The notes: generated by a model from the sequence alone, not told the origin. Counted from the stretch's first letter, positions 1 through 12,204 are shown. The stretch: 64,000 nt of DNA from Monoplex corrugatus (GCA_030674185.1 CM060315.1:86225579-86289578), one strand, 5' to 3'. Numbers and translations are program-made.

Positions 1-800
1 TGTGTCTGTCTGTCCGTCTCTGTCTTTCTGTCTATTTGTATCTGTGTGTCTGTCTGTCCGTCTCTGTCTTTCTGTCTGTTTGTATCTGTGTGTCTGTCTG
101 TCCGCCTCTGTCTTTCTCTCTATTTGTATCTGTGTGTCTGTCTGTCCGTCTCTGTCTTTCTGTCTATTTGTATCTGTGTGTCTGTCTGTCCGTCTCTGTC
201 TTTCTGTCTGTTTGTATCTGTGTGTCTGTCTGTCCGTCTCTGTCTTTCTGTCTGTTTGTATCTGTGTGTCTGTCTGTCCGTCTCTGTCTTTCTGTCTGTT
301 TGTATCTGTGTGTCTGTCTGTCCGTCTCTGTCTTTCTGTCTGTTTGTATCTGTGTGTCTGTCTGTCCGTCTCTGTCTTTCTCTCTATTTGTATCTGTGTG
401 TCTGTCTGTCCGTCTCTGTCTTTCTGTCTATTTGTATCTGTGTGTCTGTCTGTCCGTCTCTGTCTTTCTGTCTGTTTGTATCTGTGTGTCTGTCTGTCCG
501 CCTCTGTCTTTCTGTCTGTTTGTATCTGTGTGTCTGTCTGTCCATCTCTCTCTGCCTGTCTGTTTGTATCTCTGTGTGTGTGTGTCTGTCTGTCTCTCTC
601 TGCCTGTCTGTTTGTATCTGTGTCTGTCTGTCCGTCACTCTCTGCCTGTCTGTTTGTATCTCTGTGTGTGTCTGTCTGTCCGTCTCTGTCTTTCTGTCTG
701 TCTGTATCTCTGTGTGTGTCTGTCTGTCCGTCTCTATCTGCCTGTCTGTTTGTATCTCTGTGTGTGTGTGTCTGTCTGTCTCTGTCTCTGTGGGGTGGGG
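1..800. repeat. 44-bp pyrimidine-rich minisatellite
   Basis: The phrase tttgtatctgtgtgtctg recurs every 44 bp (for example at about 36, 80 and 124) up to about 540. After that the unit decays into shorter tgtctg/tctctg mixtures up to about 800. The array runs off the left edge. The + strand is nearly pure C/T/G. Long open frames of Cys, Leu, Ser and Val in all three + frames are a by-product and are not genes. Confidence 0.93.
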
Positions 801-810
801 AGTATCTCTC

Positions 811-1049
811 ACTCAGTCTAGCTACGTGACAAAGCCATCACTGTCCAACGCCATCCCAGTGACCCAGCAGTTGTACCGGGTCTACTCTGGTGTGTGGCCC
901 AATGGCAGCTTGTCACGTGTGACTCCTGTGGGCTTCTGGGCACTGGGCCATGGACTGAATGAAGCGGGGACTGGTGGTGCCTTGTGAAGCTCTAGTGATC
1001 GCTGTGGGGTCAACATCACTGAGGCGCCACACAAGATGGGACGGCAGCA
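811..1049. other. unassigned non-repetitive stretch
   Basis: Ordinary mixed-base sequence between two repeat blocks. No coding signal, RNA gene or recognisable element is seen. Confidence 0.4.
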
Positions 1050-1465
1050 AAAACAATAACAATAATAGTGGTCAGAACAGTGGTACTAATAATGACAACA
1101 ATCATGATAATGATCATACTTATGACATTAATACTAATACTAAAAATAACAACAACAATGATATAATTATGATCATTATAATAATAACAATGATAATAAC
1201 AGTGACAACAACAACAGCAGCAACAACAACGACAACAACAATTATGATAATAATAATTATAGCAATGATAATAATAATAATAATAATAATAATAAAACAA
1301 TAACAATAAAAACTAATAATAAAAATAATAGTAATAATAATAATGATAATAATGATGGTAATTTATGGTAACAATAATGACGCTAATGATAATAATGATA
1401 ACAGTAATAATAGTAACATAGTAATGATACTAATAACAATAATAGCGATGGTAATGATAATGATA
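1050..1465. repeat. AAT/AAC/GAT-rich trinucleotide low-complexity DNA
   Basis: Interrupted runs of aat, aac, gat and agt trinucleotides. The longest pure block is (aat)n at about 1270-1295. It is a degenerate microsatellite with no coding signal. Confidence 0.85.
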
Positions 1466-1769
1466 GAAGACCGACACAAAATGGATCCTCAGGTTTACGT
1501 GCCTGTGGGATAATCCCTCAGCCTTCTTCATTCAGCGCCTGTGGCTATAATCAATTATTTGTCTGCGTCTGTAGTTGTAGTAGTACGAGTCACTAAGATA
1601 GTGGCGTCCACATGAATATAAATATGTGTTGATGGTGTTATGAGTGTCTAGTACAGTTCCTTCGTTTGTGAAGTCGGGTTGTTTGCGTCATTGTGAGAAC
1701 TGACTGTGATGTGCCTATGATTTGGGCAAAGTGAGAAAATTGTGGAAAGTAGTCAAGGTTTGTAGACCT

Positions 1770-1774
1770 ACACC

Positions 1775-1811
<37 letters not shown>

Positions 1812-2292
1812 TCTCCTTTCTCTGTCTTTTCTCTCTCTCTGTCTCTCTTCTTTTCTCTGTCTTTCTGTCCCCCCCCCTCTCTCTGTCTGTCTGTCCATCT
1901 GTCTCTTTGTCTCTTTTTTTGTCTGTCAATCCGTCTGTCTTTCTTTCTCTCTGTCTATTTCTCTGTCTCTGTGTCTGTGTCTCTGTCTGGCTGTCTCTCT
2001 CTCTCTGTCTGTCTCCCCTCTCTCTCTCCTCTCTCTCTCTCGCTCGCGCATTTGCTCGCTCGCTCTGTCTGTCTGTCTCTCTTCTTCTTCTTTCTCTGTC
2101 TTTTCTCTCTCTCTGTCGCTCTCTCTCTTCTTTTCTCCGTCTTTCTGTCCCCCCCCCCTTTCTCTCTCTCTCTGTCTACCTGTGTCTCTTTGTCTCTTTC
2201 TCTCTCTCTCTGTCTGTCAACATGTCTGTCTTTCTTTCTCTCTGTCTGTCCACTTCTCTGTCTGTGTGTCTCTCTCTGTGTCTGTCTGGCTG

Positions 2293-2330
<38 letters not shown>

Positions 2331-2985
2331 TCCCTCTTTCTCTCGCTCGCACACTTGCTCGCTCGCTCTCTCTGTGTCTGTCTTTCTGTCTCTCTGTCAC
2401 TCTCTCTCTCCCTCCCCTTTTCTCTCTCTGTCTCTCCTTTTCTCTGCTCCCCTCAATTTCTTTCTTTCTGTCTGCGTCTTACTTCCCTTTCTCTCTGTCT
2501 GCTCTCTCTCTCTCCTGTTTTTCTCTCTTCCTTTCTCTTTCTCTCTCTCTCTCTCTATCTCTGTCTCTCTCTGTCTCTCTGTCTCTCCCTCCCTTCCTTT
2601 CTCTGTTTTTTACCGCTCTTTCTTTTTCTTTCTCTCTCTCTCTCCCCCTTTTCTGTCTGTCTTCCTCTATCGCTATCTCTCTCTTTCCTTCCTTTCTTTC
2701 TCTCTCTTTCTTCCTCCTTCCCTCCCTCCCTTTCTCTGCATTTTGCCTCTCTTTTTCTGTCTTTCTGTCTTTCTTCCTCTTTCACTCTCTATATTTCTCT
2801 CCCTTTTTCTTTCTCTCTCTTTCTCTCTGTCTTCCTCTATCTCTCTCTTTCCCTCCTCTCTCTCTCCCTCCCTCTCTCACTGCGTCTCTCTTTCTCTCTC
2901 TGTCTCTGCCTGTCTGCATGTCTTTCTGCCTGTCTGTCTCTCTCTCTTTCTCCCCCCTCTCTCCCCCCCCCTCCTCTCTCTCCAT
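1770..2985. repeat. 1.2-kb polypyrimidine (TCTC/TGTC) tract
   Basis: More than a kilobase in which the + strand is almost only C and T with sparse G, mainly tctc and tgtc tetranucleotides. A sub-block with ctcgctcg near 2035-2070 recurs near 2340-2370, suggesting a roughly 300-bp duplication inside the tract. Open frames here are Ser/Leu/Cys repeats, not proteins. Such purine/pyrimidine asymmetry can form triplex DNA; that is inference only. Confidence 0.9.
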
Positions 2986-3324
2986 AAACTCTCTATTAAG
3001 TTGTGTTAGTTTTGGGTTGAAACTAACAAGGAAAGCCCACAGAATATTGCACAATTTAAATGTACGCGACAAACGAAATTGCGGTTGGAAAATATGATGC
3101 AAACTGTATCATTTCGGTTGAGGCTATATGTGGACAAATCAAGGTGTGGGGGAGAAGTCACCTACCTGTCATTACATGCGTGGTAACACCTGGAATTTGA
3201 ATGGTTATCATCACCATCTTTGTGTTATTTCATTTTTGCCTTTGTATGTTGACTGCTTTATGCACATCTATATCGTTTGTTATTTCTTTTAACGTATAGT
3301 ATATAATATAAATGTTTTCGGATA

Positions 3325-3660
3325 ACATATGATGGGCACGGTAGTCAAGTATGTCATCGGAAAGTCCCAGGTCGATCCGCCATGATACATGTGTCTGGCG
3401 GGTAAAGGATGGAGATTTTGGGTCACAGTGTGTTCAGATCTGACAGTGCCGATAACCCCCTTCGTGCGTATCCACTTGCAGAATATCACATATTTATGCA
3501 CCGTAAAGGCTCCTGTAAGTCCTGTCTGTGGCTGGACGGTGGAATCATGAAAACTCCCAGCATGCAGGCCTAACGAACGAGGGAAAGATAGCGCCTGCAC
3601 AGCGTGGGCGAAACAACGTGCCTACACGCATCTGAGAAACACAAACGCTTAAAAGACAAA
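3325..3660 (+). repeat. SINE-like dispersed repeat S1, copy 1
   Basis: It starts with a tRNA-like head: an A-box-like segment near 3337 (cacggtagtcaagta) and a B-box-like aggtcgatccgcc near 3369. Downstream is the family core cccagcatgcaggcc near 3557. The same order of head, ggagatttt motif and agcatgca core recurs at 7797, 12205, 26440 (-) and 60475 (-). Polymerase III origin is inferred from the boxes. Confidence 0.6.
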
Positions 3661-5114
3661 AGACCAACTATAAACATAGTATACGCACATCTGTATTTAT
3701 GTAATTATAGTCACTGATAGCGTTGATTACTGTAATAATACAAAACAGTGAGTCGTTTTGACTCGCTGATGGAAACATCAAGGAAAAATTTGCTTTATCG
3801 TCCCCAAGTTTTGTGTATTTGGGGTTTTGTTGTTGTTGTTGTTGTTGTTGTTGTTTGTTTGTTTTTTACCTTTTTTTCCTTCATAATCTAGAATCTGTTT
3901 GTCTATAAATGGACAGTTTGCTTTTCTTGATGTTGTTGTTGTTTTCCTAGTCTAGCACATGTAAGTTTATAACATAGACAGTTTGCCGTTTTCATTAGTC
4001 TATACAATATGGTTCATCGCCTGTTTTTTTCCTGTGACCTAATCTTATCCATAGGTGTGTGTATTTGCGTGTTCTATGGTAACACTGACATAGACAACAC
4101 TATTTTAAGGACAAGCATTCATCATTATTGTTAACAGATCACAAATTTAAACACAAGAGATGTCTGCAAATTTTAACTCAAGAAATGGTCTGCAAATATT
4201 CCGTTCCTCTATATAATGTGTATATACGTGTGTACATGTGTATGTGTGTGTATACGTGTATGTGTTTGTGTAATTGTGAGTGTATGTATACATGAGTGCG
4301 TGTTCATAAGCAAGTGTGTCCATGCTTGTGCCTGTGTATTTTTTTAGACGCCAATGTCTGATATTTTGTTTGAAAATGATGTGCTAGGGTGCTAGGAAAA
4401 CTATTCATGCATACTGATACATGTTTAACCCATAAGGATCAAGTGAAGAGCAGTAACCTGGCTAACCCGTATGCCTTCAGATCTTCTTCTTCAGTTGTTG
4501 TTATGGATGACACTGGTTCATTTTTCTAATGTGCATCTGGTTTTCAAATACAATATAAAGTTGTGTTACAGCACTTGTCTTGTAATCAATGCTGATGCAC
4601 ATTTTGCTAATTAGAAGTTTTGTTCACTGTATCTCTTACAGCAGTATTGACATCTTGTCTTTGAAGACTATGCAGTATTTCATGCATTGTAAATTTAATC
4701 ACTTTTACAGTATATGGCTGTACATATTTTTCGATTTTCCCCAGTATTTTCGAACTAGGATGTATTCGTAGAGAAAGTGGTCTATGTAATTTTGATTCCA
4801 ACGAAAAGAACACTTATTTTCTATCAAATCTTATTTTGTGTAATAATGCATTTCTAGAGTATACGTTGTGGAGAATTTTCCACTGTAATACTTCGTTGTG
4901 TGTGTCTCAAATACGTTCTAATAACACCTTTGGTGTACCCGTTCTTTGTTGTCTTGTGAGTACGCTTGCCAAAGGCTTGTTGGCGGAACATTTGTGCCTG
5001 TTTTGTTTTGTGTATCAAATAGGTGTCCTCATTCTATTTTTCTGTTTTTCTGGTTTCTAGATGTTTAGAGGTTATCTGTCTGATTTCTTACAATGTGTAG
5101 TGTAGCCTATTTTG
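3661..5114. other. no recognised feature
   Basis: AT-rich sequence with a (gtt)n run at about 3828-3855 and a TG-rich patch at 4215-4330. Short open frames at 4589-4771 and 4836-5060 have no recognisable domains and AT-driven composition. Nothing further is supported. Confidence 0.5.
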
Positions 5115-7468
5115 GGCGAGGGCTGGACGTAACAAGGCACTCAAGGGCTGGATGTAACATGGCACTCAAGGGCTGGATGTAACAAGGCACTCAAGGGCTG
5201 GATGTAACAAGGCACTCAAGTGCTGGATGTAACAAGGCACTCAAGGGCTAGATGTAACAAGGCACTCAAGGGCTGGATGTAACATGGCACTCAAGGGCTG
5301 GACGTTACAAGGCACTCAAGGCTAGATGTAACAAGGCACTCAAGTGCTGGATGAAACAAGGCACTCAAGGGCTGGATGTAACAAGGCACTCAAGTGCTGG
5401 ATGTAACAAGGCACTCAAGTGCTGGATGTAACAAGGCACTCAAGTGCTGGATGTAACAAGGCACTCAAGTGCTGGATGTAACAAGGCACTCAAGGGCTGG
5501 ATGTAACAAGGCACTCAAGGCTGGTAACAGGCACTCGTGAGACAAGGCACTCAAGGCTGATGTAACAAGGCACTCAAGTGCTGGATGTAACAAGGCACTC
5601 AAGGGCTGGAAAGAAGATGTAACAAGGCACTCAAGGGCTAGATGTAACAAGGCACTCAAGGGCTAGATGTAACAAGGCACTCAAGGGCTGGATGTAACAA
5701 GGCACTCAAGGCTGATGTAACAAGGCACTCAAGTGCGATGAGACTCTAGTGTAACAAGGCACTCAAGTGCTGGATGTAACAAGGCACTCAAGTGCTGGAT
5801 GTAACAAGGCACTCAAGGGCTAGATGTAACAAGGCACTCAAGTGCTGGATGTAACAAGGCACTCAAGGCTGATGTAACAAGGCACTCAAGGGCTAGATGT
5901 AACAAGGCACTCAAGTGCTGGATGTAACAAGGCACTCAAGTGCTGGATGTAACAAGGCACTCAAGGGCTGGATGTAACAAGGCACTCAAGGGCTAGATGT
6001 AACAAGGCACTCAAGGGCTAGATGTAACAAGGCACTCAAGTGCTGGATGTAACAAGGCACTCAAGGGCTAGATGTAACAAGGCACTCAAGGGCTAGATGT
6101 AACAAGGCACTCAAGGGCTGGATGTAACAAGGCACTCAAGTGCTGGATGTAACAAGGCACTCAAGGGCTAGATGTAACAAGGCACTCAAGGGCTAGATGT
6201 AACAAGGCACTCAAGTGCTGGATGTAACAAGGCACTCAAGTGCTGGATGTAACAAGGCACTCAAGGGCTAGATGTAACAAGGCACTCAAGTGCTGGATGT
6301 AACAAGGCACTCAAGTAGCAGGAGATGTAACAAGGCACTCAAGGGCTAGATGTAACAAGGCACTCAAGTGCTGGATGTAACAAGGCACTCAAGGGCTAGA
6401 TGTAACAAGGCACTCAAGGGCTAGATGTAACAAGGCACTCAAGGCTGGATGTAACAAGGCACTCAAGTGCTGGATGTAACAAGGCACTCAAGGGCTAGAT
6501 GTAACAAGGCACTCAAGGGCTAGATGTAACAAGGCACTCAAGGGCTAGATGTAACAAGGCACTCAAGTGCTGGATGTAACAAGGCACTCAAGGGCTAGAT
6601 GTAACAAGGCACTCAAGGGCTAGATGTAACAAGGCACTCAAGGGCTGGATGTAACAAGGCACTCAAAGGGTAGATGTAACAAGGCACTCAAGGCTAGATG
6701 TAACAAGGCACTCAAGGCTAGATGTAACAAGGCACTCAAGTGCTGGATGTAACAAGGCACTCAAGGGCTAGATGTAACAAGGCACTCAAGGCTGGAGTAC
6801 AAGGCACTCAGGCTGAGTAACAAGGCACTCAAGTGCTGGATGTAACAAGGCACTCAAGGCTAGATGTAACAAGGCACTCAAGGGCTGATGTAACAAGGCA
6901 CTCAAGGCTGGATGTAACAAGGCACTCAAGGGCTAGATGTAACAAGGCACTCAAGGGCTAGATGTAACAAGGCACTCAAGTGCTGGATGTAACAAGGCAC
7001 TCAAGTGCTGGATGTAACAAGGCACTCAAGTGCTGGATGTAACAAGGCACTCAAGTGCTGGATGTAACAAGGCACTCAAGTGCTGGATGTAACAAGGCAC
7101 TCAAGTGCTGGATGTAACAAGGCACTCAAGGGCTAGATGTAACAAGGCACTCAAGTGCTGGATGTAACAAGGCACTCAAGGGCTAGATGTAACAAGGCAC
7201 TCAAGGGCTAGATGTAACAAGGCACTCAAGGGCTAGATGTAACAAGGCACTCAAGTGCTGGATGTAACAAGGCACTCAAGTGCTGATGTAACAAGGCACT
7301 CAAGGGCTAGATGTAACAAGGCACTCAAGGGCTGATGTAACAAGGCACTCAAGGGCTGATGTAACAAGGCACTCAAGTGTGGATGTAAACAAGGCACTCA
7401 AGGGCTAATGTAACAAGGCATTCAAGGCTAGATGTAACAAGGCACTCAGGGCTGGATGTAACAAGGCA
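5115..7468. repeat. 25-bp minisatellite, about 90 copies
   Basis: The core aacaaggcactcaag recurs every 25 bp (5131, 5156, 5181 and so on). The variable position follows the core: gtgctgg, ggctagg-like or ggctgg before atgtaac. Three variants (tgctgg, ggctag, ggctgg) alternate irregularly. Occasional 1-5 bp deletions and a few scrambled units (near 5520, 6315 and 6790) break the period. Period 25 is not a multiple of three, so no long frame survives. Confidence 0.96.
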
Positions 7469-7482
7469 TCCGGACCTTCATA

Positions 7483-7538
7483 ATAAAAAAAAAAAAGAAT
7501 GTCTCTCTCTCTCTCTCTCTCTCTCTTCTCTTTCTCTC

Positions 7539-7610
<72 letters not shown>
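7483..7610. repeat. poly(A) plus (CT)n microsatellite
   Basis: A short A run at about 7485-7497 is followed by a CT dinucleotide tract to about 7610. It lies directly after the 25-bp satellite. Confidence 0.9.
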
Positions 7611-7796
7611 CTTGTGTCCGGTACAATTAATCAGTCACACTCACTGACTATTGGTGTCGATGTATGTCAGTTTTATGGATTAGATCAGACTCGCTATTTC
7701 CCTTTAGGCGAGATGTGATGTCTTCACGTGATGACTTCCCTAATGGCTAACTTCTCATGACTTGATGACTTCCTGATGTTAATGGTTGAATTTCAT

Positions 7797-8165
7797 GGTG
7801 ACGGGTGCGGTAGTCAAGTGGATGAACGTGGGATTTACAGTCGTAAGGTCCTGGGTTCTATCCGCCTGAGCATTTCGCTCCTGGTGTGTAAAGAGGAGAT
7901 TTTTCCGATCTGTCAGGCCAATATGTGTGCTGACCTGCCATTGCCTAAACCCTGACATGTGTACATGCATGCTGAGTGTCAAACGTGCACGTTACAGATA
8001 CTGTCAATCACGTCAGTGTCTGCTCGCTTACGGAAACAGCAAAAACAGCCAGCATGCACGCCCACGAAAGATGCAGACTGCAACAACATAGCGGACTTTT
8101 GTCAGCTTGGTTACCAGCTTGAGTTTTCCGTACTCTGCTAAAAAATCTGATGATATGTACTACGC
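7797..8165 (+). repeat. SINE-like dispersed repeat S1, copy 2
   Basis: This is the best-preserved S1 copy. The A-box-like segment gtgcggtagtcaagtgg is at about 7804, the B-box gggttctatccgcc at about 7852, then ggagatttttcc near 7893 and the core ccagcatgcacgcccac near 8049. A-to-B spacing of about 48 bp fits a tRNA-derived polymerase III promoter. It ends near 8165 before the next repeat. Confidence 0.65.
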
Positions 8166-8204
8166 AGGGAGTCCAGTTAGTTTGGAGAACAGCGCTATAC
8201 AAGA

Positions 8205-8342
8205 ATAATTGATAATGATAAGAATAAATAATAATAATAATTAATAATAATTACAATATTTATATAGCGCAAAATCTTGATCAAATCAAATCTAAGCGCT
8301 GAAACAGACACACACGCACGCACGCACACACGCACGCACACA

Positions 8343-8393
<51 letters not shown>

Positions 8394-8458
8394 ACGCACA
8401 CGGCTATAAATGGGGAGAAAGAATAAAAGCAATGGAAAATTATAGAGAGCATATTATA
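8205..8458 (+). repeat. microsatellite-carrying dispersed repeat M, copy 1
   Basis: The left block (tttatatagcgcaaaatc ... aatctaagcgctgaa, about 8260-8302) and the right block (ggctataaatggggagaaag, about 8402-8421, and following) flank a CA/CGCA array at about 8305-8400. The same two blocks flank another CA array at 24657-24900. Conserved flanks around a variable array suggest the unit moves as a whole. It resembles the organisation of Helitron-like non-autonomous repeats described in bivalves (CvA/pearl type), but I cannot confirm relationship. Confidence 0.6.
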
Positions 8459-8725
8459 TTATGCGTGCACGTGCATGTGTGCGTGCGTGTGTGTGTGCGT
8501 GTGCGTGTGTGTATGTCTGTGTTTGTGTACGCATGTTTTATTACATTACATAGCGAATAAGTAAAGTGTTTACACTGCGTATCAAATTATCATTAAACTA
8601 AATATTGCAAATGTGTGCCCTACACGTCCACTTTTTTATTTGAATGACTGAGTACTCTGTTGTGAATATGTACGTGTGCGTGCGTGTGTGTGTGTGTGTG
8701 TGCGTGTGTGTTCATTTTATTTTAT
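8459..8725. repeat. GT-rich microsatellites
   Basis: Imperfect gtgtgcg/gtgt runs at about 8463-8525 and 8670-8712, with unremarkable AT-rich sequence between. Confidence 0.8.
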
Positions 8726-9050
8726 TTTTTATTCTGAATCAGTGACTGATTGATGGTTGGATTTTTGTTTAGCGAACATGTGAACTGTTTGTAACGTTTG
8801 TATGTAGAGACCACGATGCAATTTCTCTATGTAGATAAGAAAGTTGATTTGACACTGAGTTTGAAATTGTTTATTTATACATTTGTTTGTTCGCTTGCTT
8901 CCTGGTTTATATGTGCATTTATGTATTTATTTAATTGTGCATTTAATTATCTATTTATCAATTATTGTTTTAGAGTGTTCCTATTTTCTCGAATGCACGA
9001 TGTTTTGCCGACACTGTACAGGGCAGCTCGTTGCTGCATAGTCTGCATTC

Positions 9051-9165
9051 TCTCTCTGTCTCTCTCTCTCCCCCTCTCTCTCTCCTCTCTCCCTCTCTCT
9101 CTCCCTTCCACACACACACACACACACACAACACACACTCTCTTTCTCTCTCTCTCTCTCTCTCG
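9051..9165. repeat. (CT)n-(CA)n-(CT)n compound microsatellite
   Basis: CT-rich tract 9051-9106, CA run 9109-9138, CT run 9139-9164. The overlapping open frames of Ser/Leu/His are repeat artefacts. Confidence 0.88.
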
Positions 9166-9240
9166 GGGGCATGTTTTCGTAATAAATATTCAACAGTTCA
9201 CTATACGTGCTATCATTAAGAAGTGTGTGCATATGAAATG

Positions 9241-10030
9241 AAATTAGATATTGCTTTTCTCGACTTTAAACAGACTTTCGATTCTGTTAGGTATGATAAA
9301 CTCCTACACTGTATTAGAAATGAAAGTGTTAAAGAAAATATCTCGCAACATTGATGGCAATGTACAAGTCATTGGCTGCATGTATCTGTTTAACGATAAT
9401 TCTTCAGAGATGTTTCAATGTCCTGTTGGAGTAAGACAGGGTTATATCTGGAGTCCGGCGTTGTTTTCGATATTTCAATCAATTATCGAATTGCATGGGT
9501 GACAAAAGCAAACATGGCATCAGTTACTACCTGGAATTTTAGAAAAAATTTGTTTGACTCTTTGTAGATGATGTGGTTCTATTTTCAGCTACATCAAATG
9601 GTTTACAGAATCTGTTGAACGTTCTAGATACGTGTTGTAACGACATGAATTTACAGTAAATATTGACAAAACGAAGGTCATGGTGTTTAGAAAAGAAGGG
9701 TTTCTCAGAAAACGTGAAAAATGGTTCTATGAACAAAATCACTTGGAAGTGGTGAATAACTATTGCTATCTAGGATCTAATTTCACAACAGTGATAAGTG
9801 TCAAAAAAGTACTGCATATTTAGCAACTAAGGAGACGAAAGATATTGTTAATAGGATTTTCCAAAAATTCAATGAAATAACAATGGATGCTTTCTTTAAA
9901 ATGTTTGAAGCAAAGGTACAATCCACTGTGTTTGTGCGCATCAGAAGTATGGGAATTAAAACGAATGGAACATACAGAAAAGATACATATGGTTCTTAGG
10001 CGTGCACGCTGATCTGGGAAGATATCCATT
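9241..10030 (+). mobile_element. decayed LINE reverse transcriptase fragment
   Basis: Reading across frames shows reverse transcriptase blocks in order. A motif like FLDFKQTFDSV with a following KLL lies near 9257-9305. GVRQG followed by WSPALFSIF is at about 9427-9477. A degraded FVDDVVLFS catalytic block is at about 9557-9590. A KTKVMVF and YCYLGS thumb block is at about 9668-9780. The catalytic YADD equivalent survives as VDD. Frameshifts and stops occur every 100-250 bp, so the copy is dead. Neither an endonuclease nor a 3' tail can be found. The clade is unresolved; the pattern is generic for non-LTR elements. Confidence 0.75.
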
Positions 10031-10059
10031 ATTCGTAAACTTTTCTATTGTATGCTTAA

Positions 10060-10440
10060 GATATTGATTGATTCGTGGATGGATAGCTTGATCCATTGAT
10101 TGGTTGCTGATTAAGTACTTAATCAGGAAAATGATTCATATAGAAACTGATCAAGTTGTTCGGTGATTTGATTGACCAGTTGATTTACAGATAAGCAATT
10201 ATTGGGCGACTAACTTAAATGATTGAATATTTAACTGATGTGGTTTGTATGGCCAAGTGAATGATTGAGAGATGGATGATTGATCGACTGATGAATCATT
10301 TGCCACAGTATAATGAATGTACTAAGTATTCGTTTATTTCGATTGATAAAGTGATTTTTCGCGTCAGTTGATTAACTTTTCAATTGTTGATCGATTGATG
10401 GTTGTGTTAATTGACTGGTCATTGACTGTACTGACAGACT
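10060..10440. repeat. degenerate (GATT)n-like cryptic simple sequence
   Basis: attgattgat, gattgat and gatggat words are scattered at high density through about 380 bp, like the remains of an old tetranucleotide array. A similar area lies at 25610-25790. Confidence 0.6.
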
Positions 10441-10473
10441 AAATGGTTACGCAGATCGAGGAGTGGAATGACG

Positions 10474-10476
<3 letters not shown>

Positions 10477-10558
<82 letters not shown>

Positions 10559-10695
10559 TATATATACATATATATCAGTATCTCTCTATATATATAGATA
10601 GATAGGTACATACATACATACATACATACATACATACATACATACATACATACATACACAAACATACACACATATACACATATGTATACATATAT
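10477..10695. repeat. (CA)n, TA and (TACA)n compound microsatellite
   Basis: A CA run at 10479-10554 is followed by ta/tata sequence and gataga units, and then a catacata run at about 10607-10660. Confidence 0.93.
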
Positions 10696-11003
10696 TTTTA
10701 TTATCATTATTGTTATTACCATTTATTGTTTGATGCTTTAATGCAATGATTAAGCTTGCTGACAGCCAAGTACTGATTACTATGTTTCTTGTTCAAATGT
10801 TAGATCGGTGTCAGAAAACGAAAGATCTGGTGACTGTTGCATTGATAAAGTATTAAACTGAGGAAAACATTGAAAGTTACAATACAATTTTCGATGATGT
10901 AATTAAATGCATTGTAAAATTTGTGTAAATCACAAAGAGCCCTACTTTCCTCCACTGTTTTACTGTGACCTAAGGCCGAAGTACATTAAAAGTTCTGAGT
11001 CCT

Positions 11004-11007
11004 CCTC

Positions 11008-11072
<65 letters not shown>

Positions 11073-11134
11073 TCTACTCTCTCTCCTCTCTCTCTCTCTC
11101 TTACTCTCTCTCTCTTCTCTCTCTCTCTCTCTCT
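11004..11134. repeat. (CT)n microsatellite upstream of the SGNH gene
   Basis: CT dinucleotides with occasional interruptions, ending about 245 bp upstream of the proposed start codon at 11378. Its complement is GAGA-like and could lie in promoter or 5' UTR sequence; that role is speculation. Confidence 0.85.
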
Positions 11135-11377
11135 AAGTTTTTAACATTGAATTTGGATTATGAAACAGTGGGCAGATCCCTTAGATCAGCTGGCGGTGAG
11201 TTTCAAGTAGGTAGGATAAAAAACTGAAAGCATGTTGACCAGCTGATTTCATATTACGCTTTGGCTTCCCTGCCATTTCTCTCCATACCTAAAAACAAAC
11301 AGTTGAGGATAACTGATATGTTCACAGGTTCACGCACCCATCTTCTCAATCGAAACAAGCTCTTTGGAAATTGTGAA

Positions 11378-11659
11378 ATGAAGATTCCATGCCCGCCAGC
11401 ACCATGCCCGACAAACACCTCACGCCTGCGTATCTTTCTTCTTCTGGCGTCATTCTCCGTCACGGTGATGCTCTTCTGGCTGGCTTACGTCACACGGTGG
11501 CGTCATCCTATTTGGGTACTGTCAGTGACGCCAAAGAGTTGGTCCAAGGATTTCCATCTGCCATGTCGGAACGTTTTAAAGAAAATGTTGAGAGGGCGCT
11601 GGCACCAACCGGAAATGACACCAAGTCAAGCGTTCGAGTTGAAAATGTTCCACATGAAG
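11378..11659 (+). CDS. SGNH/PC-esterase-like gene, exon 1 (signal anchor)
   Basis: Proposed first coding exon of a three-exon gene. From ATG 11378 (purine at -3) about 16 residues rich in Pro, Cys and Arg precede a hydrophobic stretch, RIFLLLASFSVTVMLFWLAY (about 11429-11488). This gives the short tail and signal anchor typical of type II Golgi enzymes. A stem-like hydrophilic region follows, with an NDT glycosylation sequon. The stem reads in frame 1 whereas the anchor reads in frame 2, so one base appears lost between about 11475 and 11520. The exon ends at GAAG|GTGATT with one base of a codon, which matches the phase of exon 2. An alternative upstream ATG lies at 11318. The anchor and phase are seen; assignment to this gene is inference. 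Confidence 0.6.
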
Positions 11660-11715
11660 GTGATTTCATCCATTTCTTACCATTTAGTCATCCATTTGAT
11701 TGTTTAATTTCACCA

Positions 11716-12080
11716 GTCGCCGTGGTGTAAGGATCAACGCAACGGACTACTGACTGGAAGATTGTGGGTTTGAATCCCCATCAGTCCTTTCAAAATCATT
11801 GTGGGATTTTTCGGATACAACCAGCTTCTTCCGAGAGCTGAGCGTAATACGGGTTCACTGGGAAGACTGGGACTATACAGTCGAGTCTCATCCAATTCAG
11901 AGATGGTTATTGATTGTATTGCTCAAATTTTCTGACCAACACCGCAGGTGTCTGCATCTCTCGGGACTGGTTGACGCTAGGATATATTAAGCGTCGACTA
12001 TAGCCCTGTCACGCAATGTCAATCCTACATGGAATTCCATAGTGATACGGTTATCATCATGGCATTGTACAATCTGTGCC
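11716..12080 (+). repeat. tRNA-headed SINE-like repeat S2, copy 1
   Basis: The head has an A-box-like gtggtgtaaggatcaac (about 11728) and a B-box gggtttgaatcccc (about 11766), about 38 bp apart. The body ends with ctgtcacgcaatgtcaatcc and atggaattcc near 12006-12040. The same terminal block is found at 56199-56235 and 35482-35515. An open frame at 11799-11990 inside it is not coding. Confidence 0.65.
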
Positions 12081-12204
12081 ATTATCTGTGGTAAATAATA
12101 ATGGTGTAGAGAAAGGGACAGAAAAAACCTGTTTGATTTGAACTAATTGAAGATGCGAGGTTATGAAAGAGTGAAATCAATACAGGCAATAAATAAGCTC
12201 GTGA

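Noticed and set aside
2..987. Cys/Leu/Ser/Val-rich open frames over the left end
   Set aside because: They are read-through of the 44-bp minisatellite and are open in all three + frames.
1722..3097. 421- and 396-codon Ser/Leu-rich frames
   Set aside because: They result from the TCTC/TGTC polypyrimidine tract, have no start context or domains, and several frames are open at once.
7852..7866. Functional tRNA gene suggested by A- and B-box motifs in S1 and S2 heads
   Set aside because: No complete cloverleaf or acceptor stem could be found, and the heads are attached to conserved repeat bodies, so they are SINE-like.
10447..10722. Cys/Val/Tyr-rich small protein
   Set aside because: It is a translation of CA and TACA microsatellites.
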